Part shown: one piece after another, positions 1 to 8,638 of the stretch
Position numbering within the stretch: the first letter of the stretch is position 1
How the letters are laid out: every line of letters starts with the position of its first letter
Assembly (NCBI GenBank): GCA_013398175.1
Contig: VZRZ01007321.1
Span: forward strand, 248-64,247
Direction: 5' to 3'
DNA: 64,000 bases
DNA from: Climacteris rufus
Taxonomy: Eukaryota; Chordata; Aves; Passeriformes; Climacteridae
Notes under the pieces: generated by a model
Seen by the model: the letters and a program-made list of their open reading frames with translations, nothing else
The model's database searches: none
Told to the model about the DNA's origin: nothing
Position numbers and translations under genes: made by a program

Positions 1-454
1 CAAACATATTTTCCAAAATCTTCTATCCAGATGGCCAGTTTTCACGTTTTAATGAAAACACCACAGGCTTTGGGGTTTGGTTTGGTTTGGTTTTTCCTGT
101 TTTTGTGTTCGTTTGTTTTGTTGTTGTGGTGGTGTGTTTCGTTGTTTTGTTTTATTTTTTTCTTTTCCTGCTGCTGTTGTTATTTTGAGAAAGAAAAGCC
201 ACATTTCCCAGTTAATTCATTTACCTGCAGAAAGAGAGACAAGTTTTTCAGGAGGCAGAAAGCAGCTGGAGTCCTGCAGCAGAGCAGGCAGAATCCCACC
301 CTAGTTCAGCTGTGCCGCCAGGGGGTAAGACCTGTGCAAGTATCAGAATCATCCCCTGCCCTGAAGGGCTTCAAATACTAAAAGCATACATTGGGTAGCA
401 TGTGCTGTATTTCCAGATATGTGTCTCATCATCAACAGGTTGCTGGTACCTTCT
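1..454. other. T/G-rich low-complexity stretch and plain flank
   Basis: From about 68 to 180 the plus strand is almost purely T and G, with GGTTT-like repeats and T runs. The rest is ordinary AT-rich sequence leading into a CpG island. The two open frames here encode Phe/Leu/Cys-rich low-complexity peptides and match no family I know, so I do not call a gene. Confidence 0.6.
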
Positions 455-1030
455 AATCCTCTGCCCAGGGGCCGCCGGGGCCGGGGGTGCCGCGGCCGGG
501 CCGCACCTGGCAGACCCCGGCGGAGGCTGCGCTGCTGCGGGCGCGGCCTCCTCCGCGGCCGGGAGCTGGGAAAGAGCTGCTCTCCGGAGCTGGAGGCGGT
601 GACCGGGCCGTGTGAGCCGCCGGCCGTGCTGCCCCGGGCCGGGCCGGCGCTTCCCCGGCGGGGCATCCCCTGGCCCCGCTGGCCTGCTCGCCTCTTCCCC
701 CTCACAAGCTGTGTAATGGCGCCTCCTGCCTACCGGCACAGGGAAGCTGCCTCTGGAAGCGCAGCAGAACAGCTTTTTCCTCTTGCCCCGCCGTCGTGGC
801 TGCAGAGCCGCGTCCCGCGGGACAGACAAGGAAGAGCGGGGAGTCCGGGATGCTCCGGGGACGGAGCGTGGTCCTTGCTCAGCACAGGCCAAGGTCTCCC
901 TGCCGCACATCTGGTGTGGCCCTAAGAGACGCACCTGAGGTCCCCCGGGCCATGGGTGGGGATGGAGAGGCACCCTCAGAACCCAGCACCCCGTAAGTGC
1001 GGTTCTCCTCACTGTGCACCGCGGGAACTT
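455..1030. promoter_or_regulatory. Isolated CpG island, possible promoter and first exon
   Basis: A sharp switch to GC-rich, CpG-dense sequence begins near 466 and fades by about 1030, inside an otherwise AT-rich, CpG-poor window. In birds, islands of this size usually mark promoters, often spanning the first exon. Supporting hints on the plus strand are an ATG at 716 with G at -3 and +4, a GTAAGT donor-like site at 993 and a stronger CAG/GTGAGC donor-like site at 1060. No TATA box is evident. Long open frames on both strands (for example minus 371-1012, and plus 419-925) are Arg/Pro/Gly/Ala-rich, as expected of any GC-rich DNA, and match no family I recognise. Direction and gene identity are unknown, and an orphan island or non-coding RNA promoter is equally possible. 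Confidence 0.6.
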
Positions 1031-1932
1031 TGCAGAGATCCAAAGTTCAGTGGAGCCAGGTGAGCTGAACTCTATTTACAGACTCACGCTTTGGTAGATG
1101 CTGTCTGCAAGGGCCGTGCCTCCTCTTGAGGTATCTGTCATTTTCCTCTGCTTCCTGCCGCAGACCAAGGGAAACCCTAAGCGCAGGTAACACGAGCCAC
1201 CTTGGTCACTGTCCTTGACTAACCTGGCAGGTTTTGAGCCTCAGCCCTATTTGGTGGCTATGGAGCATAGATGACTCCTGAAACTGGGGACAAGGCAGAG
1301 TTTTTGCACAGATACTGACTACAGAAGAAGAAAGGGAAACACAGACAATGATGGTGTCATTCATGCTGTTCTGATTCTGTTGCACACACAGGTTCGGTAC
1401 TGTGTAAATTAAATGAGTTTAAAACTTTACAGTGGATAATGGTTTTACAGTAACAGAGGATGATGAGGTACCCAGACTTCTTTAGAATATATTCTGGTAG
1501 AACTTATTTGTTAGTGTCTGTAAGAGGGTCTGCCTTCATGTCTAGTTACCATTGCCTATTTTTTTCCTCTGCCTATCAATGTAGCACAACCAAAACCCAG
1601 GCTGAATAGGACAGACACTATTAAGCATCTAGACTCTAGTTTGCCATACATCACTGTGTAAATTTCTGATTTTCTCATTGTCAAATACTTTCATGTCAAG
1701 TAAATGTCTAATACTCCCAGTAAGTATTATATGAAGTCTAAATATTGCAAATATAATTAAGACTTCTGTAGATGGTTTTAAACAGGAGCCATAAGTTGCT
1801 CACACAGATTTCGTCACATAGTTTCTCACATATATGATAATACATTCAAGTGGATACGGAAATCTCTTTCATTAACATTGAAACAAATATTTTAATACTC
1901 ACATCTAAATGTACTCCTCCTGAGATTTCTGC
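1031..1932. other. Non-coding stretch after the CpG island
   Basis: GC content falls quickly. Apart from donor-like sites at 1060 (CAG/GTGAGC) and 1185 (CAG/GTAACA), I see no coding, RNA or mobile-element signal. Confidence 0.5.
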
Positions 1933-2056
1933 TATTTATATATATTTATATTTATATTTATATTTATATTTATATTTATATTTATATTTATATTTATATT
2001 TATATTTATATTTATATTTATATTTATATTTATATTTATATTTATATTTATATTTT
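1933..2056. repeat. Hexanucleotide microsatellite (TTTATA)n
   Basis: About 18 almost perfect copies of a TTTATA hexamer run from 1945 to 2055, with a slightly irregular left edge. An open frame through it (1850-2065) reads alternating Leu and Tyr and is an artefact of the repeat. Confidence 0.95.
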
Positions 2057-3889
2057 TCTATTTAGTGAACCACCTGTGCCTTTCAGCCATGAAGAAGATG
2101 ACAGTACTTCAGCCTTTTCAAAACATCCCTGAGCTCTGTAAAGAAACAGTCCTGGTTCCACTCAGCTGTGTTTTTCAGTCCTGTGGATGGCATCTAGCTG
2201 GTCTATGAATGCTGATGAAATCAAAATGTATAGATATATCATAACTGCAGGCATTTGGATCAGCATATAAAATAACTGTTCTAAGAATATCTCCAGGACT
2301 CACACTCCACAAAGCTCTGCCTTTCTTTTATAAACACAATGAACTCAAGGAAGAATGTATAAACTCTCCCTTCACACACCTTTGCCCTTATTTTCTCTTT
2401 AGAAAGGAAGAATCTCAGCTTAATGCAGTTATATCTTTGGTGATTGTACATCTGCAGCCTTTCAAGAGACAGTTGTTCTCTCTCAAGCTCTTCTTTTAGG
2501 TCCTAAAAAAACACAGACCATGGACTAAATGTTATCTAAATGGAGGCTTTCCTTCCAAGGTCGAAAAATATATTCACCTGATTCCCAACAATGACACCTC
2601 TATAACCCATCCTTCATGTTAGGAACATCATGCTCTGGCCACAATGTTGTTTCTCAGTCAGCCCAATGCATGCCAAGAATTTGTCACATCCTATTTCTAG
2701 ATTTCCCAGAGGATGTCAGTCAGAATTATCCAGGTGTGCAGTCATCTTATGCATTGGCATCTGCGTTTCAGGTAATATTTTTTCCCTCTTTGTAACTATT
2801 TTGTTTTGTTCTTTCTTTTCATTCAGGAAAGTCCTGTGGGCATGTGGGCCACAGCCACACTACTGTTGTTCAGGGCTTTTAAGGTATCCACCACTCACAT
2901 GACCAAAAATTGAAAAGGGAAAATTTTTTTTGAGTTTCTATTTAAATCTCTGTAGTGTACAACTGGGACACCAAATACTATTTACTTTTTATTTTCTTCA
3001 CCCCTTTTTTCCCAACTGATGCATTTAATTTCATTTAAAGGAAAAAGAGAAGATGAGAGTAAAGAAGTAGAGGGAAAAAGAATCACTGTGTCTGATAATT
3101 TCTCCATTTAAATATTGAAAAGAATTTGACATGAGCTGGAGAAGGGAAGGGTGGGTAGAACCCATTCCCAGGACTACTGCTTGCTGGAATCAATTTTCTG
3201 GAAGACTGGTTTCATAGTGCCACATGACATCAGATTACATTTTGATTATTATATCTTTCTGACATTAAGACAGAAAAGTATTTTGCTAATTTTTTTTTAG
3301 TATAATTTATGAAAATATAACAGAATTCAGCAGGCACGTTGCTGAAAACCATAAAACCACAAGAACTAGGAATGTGTTCGTAAGTGTATTTCAATGTGAC
3401 AGCCAATGCTTTGCCAGCTTTCTCACAGCTATTCATATGTTTATTGGTCAGGTAAGAGCTAATTGGACTTTTCAAAAATCAGAGGTAACCACTGAAGAGA
3501 AAACCTTATTATAGCTTTATCTACAGGCCAGAAAATACTGTTAAAATTCCCAGACACCACCATTGGTTTATGATGCTGTTGGAACCCTGAATTCTGGGAA
3601 TTCACTCTTTCTGCTTGAACAAGTTGTGATCCCAAGAAATACACCTCATTTGATCTTAGACCCTGGAAAAGACTTCCCCTGTAGTGTGATAACTTTGAAA
3701 TTACTACTGTATAATTAAGGTTATGTCACTGAGTGAAATAGATAGACATGCAGAAGTTTAGGTTTATGAAATATTATAATACTAGTGTCCAAAATGGAAG
3801 GTTTAGGTGTTGTTTTATAACTTCCTTTTTTACCTTTGCTACTTCCCCTTTCTTCTCCAAAAACTTGTGTTTTCTGCCATTAGTTCTAA
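2057..3889. other. AT-rich non-coding sequence
   Basis: Ordinary AT-rich sequence with short T and A runs. No coding, structural RNA or recognisable mobile-element signal was found. Confidence 0.5.
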
Positions 3890-4330
3890 AGTTCCGCAAT
3901 GCAGGGTAAGAAAAACTGATTATTGGGTTTTAATTGAAAATATCCTACGCAGCATCTCCCTAATTGGACAATCTGAGGTATAAATAATCTGGACAAGAGG
4001 TGCTCGAGGCCATTTTTCACCTTGTTATTAACGACAATGCACTTTTCTGTGCGGCTAAGTTGTAGATAACATTTAATAAACATCTTAAGAACGAACAAAC
4101 TCTGAAGCATTTTTACTTCGCCTTATCTCAAATGTCTTTTAAAAGAACTCACAAAGAGAAGATTTGCTGTGGCAGGGGCCATGAGCTTCCGCCAGAATCA
4201 CGGCATGATGCCTTGTCAAATTGAGTGGAAAAATATCTTTTTCATTCTGTATTCTCTTCCAAAAAAAAAACCAACCAAACAACCAAACAAAAAGTCTTAA
4301 AATGTTTTGATCGCAGAGCAAAGCAAACAA
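3890..4330. promoter_or_regulatory. Candidate conserved non-coding element (CpG-retaining block)
   Basis: This AT-rich block holds about ten CpG dinucleotides, far more than the flanking kilobases, where CpG is scarce. It also contains several homeodomain-type AATTG/TAATTG cores (for example near 3933 and 3960) and no long credible open frame. CpG retention in methylated vertebrate DNA can reflect selection or lack of germline methylation, so this may be a conserved enhancer. No alignment was possible. It could instead be an unrecognised old repeat. Confidence 0.3.
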
Positions 4331-5892
4331 GAAGAGGTCTTCAGTGGAAACTAAAGGACATTTCTGCCCCCCATGTACAAAAAAAAAAAATTAGTAAAGG
4401 GTTTGTTTTTCACATTGAGTATGCCACATTACAATACATAAGGAAATCTTTTCTGAAAGTCAGAAACATCTGTAACTATAATTACAATGCCTATAGTACA
4501 TTGTGATGCTGACATTTAATTGGAAAACTCACAGTACAAGACACTTAAAACAGAATCAAAGCAGGCTTTTATTAATCAGCAACATGCTCTTCATCAAAGA
4601 CAATGTGGGCTACTCCCTGGCTGACAGCAGTGGGACCAGGTTTGTAGCTGATAAGCCACAAGATTTGTCACAGTGCACCAGAGAAGTGGGCTCTGGTCTG
4701 ATCAGACATTATTTGTTGGCTCTGGGGAGGCAGGGATGCTGTCTTGAGAGACATCAGGTCTGTGGTTGCAGCTGGAAGGGAGTTGGCAATTTTAGCTTGT
4801 TTAACAGCTCCATCTCTGTAACTGCTTGTGGGGGTGATTCAAGAGCATCAAGATCCGCTCAAATTCCTCACCAACACCCTCCAACCACCAAAAGTGGGAG
4901 ATGGGAGAGGGACCACACATAGCCACAGCTCCTGCCTGTTAACAATTAAAACGTGCTTGCAAAAAATTAACAATGAAAATCTTAGCTATGTCATGTTCGT
5001 TCACTCACACATGAATTATGAGGTGAGCCCTTACTTTTGCACATATTTGTGATACCACATTTCCCATGCTATAATGTAGTCTCCTTTTTGTATTTACTCA
5101 TTGTAGGCTGGCTGGCAGCATATGATACACTTTGGGTTTCCATGAGTATGTTATATGCACATAAATTTGGTATGGTGGGAGGAAGAGAGCCCATGGGTCA
5201 GGCACATGAATAAATAAGAAATAGAAGCAAGTAATAGCCATCCTTGTCCTCTCACAGCATGCTGAAAATGGGGTTCTCTGAACCACCTGCACCCTGTAGC
5301 TGCTTGCATGTGCAAATGCTCCAAATGAAAATTAAATCAATAGCCTTTGGGACTTTAGCAGCATCTCCTTAAGTTTCCCTGTGTCTGTCCTCAAAGTAAA
5401 GAACTGGCTGCACTTCATGCCCAAGATACATTGAGCAAAAAAATATTCACAGAGTAGTAAACAGCAGCAAGAGCAAAGTTTTGCAAGCAGAGATTAAAGC
5501 AGAAATTCCCATTTTCTCTGTGCCCCACATCAGCATAATTTGGTGTGGTGTGAGGTACCAGCATCCAGGCAGCCACGTGTGGCCTGGCGGTTTACACGAA
5601 GGGTGGTCATCCTGCGCTGCCTTTGTGCCCCATGGGTGTGAGTAGGTACTTCTAGAGTACCAGGTGACTCAGCTGACAAGTAGATATGAAAATGGGTGGG
5701 ACTGTTCCCTTCAGAACTACACCTATTTTGTATCCATTGGCTCTGAAGGAGGCCCAGAATGACTACCTCAGATGTAGGTGCCTACATTGTAAACAGAAAA
5801 TTAGGAGAGAGTAATTCCACCTCAACTAGGAAAAGCAAACTAGGAAGTGAGCTTATTGTTTTTTGTTTTTTTATTTTTTAAGGCCCAATAGA
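4331..5892. other. AT-rich non-coding sequence
   Basis: Contains an A run at about 4379-4390 and a canonical E-box CACGTG at 5574-5579 within a locally GC-richer patch (5540-5660). Nothing coding was recognised. Confidence 0.5.
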
Positions 5893-6395
5893 GTTTGGGT
5901 TGGAAGGGACTAGGAAAGATACTCTCCTTGATTTGTTGCTTGTTAACAGAGTGAAGTGGTGATTGGTGGCCATCTTGGCCACAGCAACCACAAAGTTTAA
6001 AATCTTTGTTGACAGAAGAACTGCTAGCAGAACTTCCACCCTGGACATGAGGACAGCAGGCTTCACACTGCTCAGGGAATTAGTGAGTAAAGTTCCCTGC
6101 GAAAATGCTTTTGAATGTGCTGGCATCCATCAGTGCTGGCCGCTTTTAAGTTCCACCTCTTAAAGGTATAGGAGTAGGCAATACCAAAACGCTGGAAGGG
6201 AAGCAAATGAGAGAGAAGTCTGCTTTGCCTGAGGAGAGTTCTTTTTGAGCTAAGGGAAAAAAGGAAGGACCGTGGTTGTGAGAATGATCAACTCCCTGTG
6301 AGAATGATCAGTCAATTCTGAACTTGTGTGGGATCTGCTGTTCCAACTGGATCCCTAAAAGTCTATGGGGCTTGATGAGACTCCCCCTTCCATGG
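5893..6395 (+). mobile_element. CR1 LINE fragment, endonuclease end to RT linker
   Basis: Translation from 5906 reads GTRKDTLLDLLLVNR, typical of the C-terminal part of the CR1 ORF2 endonuclease. After an in-frame TGA at 5960-5962 the same frame continues to 6163 with the endonuclease-RT linker, including LRELVSKVP and a following ENAFE segment. Around 6311-6385 a further piece resembles the pre-RT segment that in CR1 reads like a QLDP-KSMGPDG stretch. The spacing is shorter than in intact CR1, so internal deletions are likely. Positions 6277-6310 carry a period-20 duplication of TGTGAGAATGATCA. CR1 ORF2 supplies nicking and reverse transcription for retrotransposition; this copy is an inactive fossil. 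Subfamily not determined. Confidence 0.8.
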
Positions 6396-7271
6396 AGGTC
6401 TTTAAAATGATGATCTTTTAAATTACCTCTTTCTACTTATTTTTACTTTTTTCAAACCACAGCCATGAAAAATTCAGATAGAATATACTGTGGTGTGCTG
6501 ACATGCTTGCAGAAGGAACAAGGGGTCTGATTTTGATGTGGAAGAGCCATTTTAAGGAATTTCTGGCCTGTTGGGAAGTTTCATGAAGTGAAAGGGAAGA
6601 AAAGAACTGGAATGAAAATATAGAGAAAAAATAAACTTGTGCACACATAACCATAACGAGGAAACCTTCAGATGCTCAACAATGTAGGTTATTTCATCAA
6701 CTATCTTGTATTGGTAATATTTCTTGACTTCCAGAGTAACACAGGAATTTGCTTCAGCTCACTATGGGTTGTGCTGCTTCTGGGGACAATTCCTGCCCCA
6801 GTGCTGGTGACCATGGTGCAGCCAGCACCAGGTGGCAGTGAAAGAGCTACTGTGGAACAGGGACAGGGTCTTCACCAGAAACTCATGCAATAAGCAGAAA
6901 AATCGAGTTCAGTCCTAGTATATTACTTCTATTTAGCATATAGGATTTGGGTTTCTTAATTTTTGGGGGTTTTCATTTCTCTTTTTTTGGTCCTAGGACT
7001 TTTGTTCCTATTTTTTTTTTTGTTTCCACATTGATATGGCAAATGTTTGTGTCAGTGCTATTTGTGAAAAGCTCCTGTCAAAACTGATTTATATGGTAAA
7101 ATTCAACAAAAAAAAACATTAAAACTAAACTCTGATGTGCCTCACTAATTTCTTATATGTAAGAAATGATGCATTAATGCCTGGAATCACAGGGACCGTA
7201 TTATCACAATGCTCTCTTTTCAATTGGTTTTGTGGATTTGGAAGAAGCCATTTCCAAACCGTATATGTAGG
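6396..7271. other. Non-coding sequence between CR1 and LTR
   Basis: AT-rich sequence with T runs near 7010-7021 and no recognised gene or repeat. Open frames here are short and featureless. Confidence 0.5.
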
Positions 7272-7276
7272 GGTAC
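7272..7276. repeat. Left target-site duplication of the 7277-8339 LTR
   Basis: GGTAC directly precedes the LTR and pairs with GATAC at 8340-8344. The single mismatch fits mutation after an old insertion. Confidence 0.7.
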
Positions 7277-8339
7277 TGTCGTGGTTTAGCTCTGGCCAAA
7301 CGCCAAAGCCCCACAAAAGCTGCTCCTCCCGCCTCTACAACCGGACAGGGGAAAGGAATTGTTACCAAGCTGAGATAAGGATACTGAGAGAGAAGAAAAC
7401 TCTCTAATTAAAGCAGGCTAAAATAGGCTCAAAACTTGAAAAGTGGTTAAGTGAATTTATTACAGAATTAAAGGAGTAAGCAAACCATCTTCTTAAAACA
7501 CTCTTTCTTCCCCCCCACCCCCCAGCAGTCCTCTCCCCTTCTCTCAGAAGGTAAAGAGAACCAGGGGGGTTTTCTCCTGTCAGTTCAGTCCTCAGATGTT
7601 TTTTCTTCTTGGCAAAATACCTGGAGGGGAGGCAATTCTTTCCTTTTTCCCTTCTCTCAAGGACAGTGGCAATTTTTTCACAAGTTATTTTTTCCCTCTT
7701 GGCAGGCAGCCTGCCCAGTTCTGCTGCTGGTTTTTTCGTCCTCTCAAGGCAGAGCTGGTCCATTTCAGGGTGGAAAAAAACAAGGCTTTTTTTAAACTCA
7801 GTTGACTCTCTTCAGTTCCCAGGAGCAAAGGCCTTGTTATTCGTGTCAATTCCTGCCAGACCACAGTCCCTCCTGTAGGAGTTCAGCCCCCCGGCTCTGT
7901 TGTAGGGCGGATCTCGGCTCCTTCATGGACCCTCAGGGTGCAAGGAAATGCTGCATTGGTGCAGTCCTTACCACAGGCTGCGGAGATGTCTCAGCTCCGA
8001 TGATTAAAGCACCTCCTCCCCCGCCCTTCTTCTTGGCTGACTTTGCTGGTGTCCATATCTGTTGTTTCTTTTACATGCTGTACTCCTTCTCCTCTGCCTA
8101 CCTACAGCTACATGTTGTGCGCATGTGTACTCCCGTGTTTGCTTCTTAAATATGTTGTCACAGAGGTGTTACCTTCCTTTCTAATTGGCCCAGCTGTGTC
8201 TTGCAGCACGTCCATCTTCAGGAGCCATCAGAGATAGGCCCTGGCTGGACAGCTGTGGAAGCTTCTGGCAGCTTTTCACAGGAGCCTTCTTTCTGGCCCC
8301 TACCACACCCAAAAAGCCAGACCCCCTCAAACTACCACA
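7277..8339 (-). mobile_element. Solo LTR of an avian endogenous retrovirus (ERVL-like), minus strand
   Basis: A unit of about 1,063 bp is bounded by TGTCGTGGTTTAGC on the left and CTACCACA on the right, giving retroviral TG...CA ends. It is flanked by GGTAC (7272-7276) and GATAC (8340-8344), a 5-bp target duplication with one mismatch. Read on the minus strand it ends in CTAAACCACGACA, the end I associate with avian ERVL-like LTRs. The minus strand also carries a polyadenylation signal AATAAA (plus positions 7456-7461) and a TATA-like CATATTTAAGAAG (plus 8142-8154). No gag, pol or env sequence adjoins it, so it is a solo LTR left by recombination between two LTRs. A C-rich run lies near 7511-7524. 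Open frames inside it are not genes. Confidence 0.85.
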
Positions 8340-8344
8340 GATAC
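8340..8344. repeat. Right target-site duplication of the 7277-8339 LTR
   Basis: GATAC directly follows the terminal CACA of the LTR and matches the left GGTAC at four of five positions. Confidence 0.7.
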
Positions 8345-8540
8345 ACATTGCTTCTCTTTTGGTGGATAAAGACTGGAGAACAGCCAGATGATTGCAAGGC
8401 TTAACACTATTTGAAGAGACACCTGAGTTTTTAGAAGTGTGTGAGTACATCTGTGACGGGTATTTTCTCCTTCTGGTCATGGTTTGGTGTGTTTAAAAAA
8501 ACACTACTGCATACCATTGTAACCAGACTGAGGAATACAA

Positions 8541-8638
8541 AGGGAAGGAGGGAAGGAAGGAGGAAAAGGAAGGAAGGAAGGAAGGAAGGAAGGAAGGAAG
8601 GAAGGAAGGAAGGAAGGAAGGAAGGAAGGAAGGAAGGA
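8541..8638. repeat. (GGAA)n microsatellite
   Basis: An irregular GGAA-rich start is followed by an uninterrupted run of about 18 AAGG units at 8566-8638. The Lys/Glu/Gly/Arg open frame across it (8441-8677) is a by-product of the repeat. Confidence 0.95.

Noticed and set aside
371..1012. 213-codon minus-strand open frame in the CpG island
   Set aside because: Arg/Pro/Ala-rich translation typical of any GC-rich DNA, with overlapping long frames on the other strand and no family resemblance.
1850..2065. Open frame reading repeated Leu-Tyr
   Set aside because: It is only the translation of the TTTATA microsatellite.
7404..8480. Cluster of overlapping open frames on both strands
   Set aside because: They lie within or across the edge of the solo LTR, show no gag, pol or env features, and conflict with one another.
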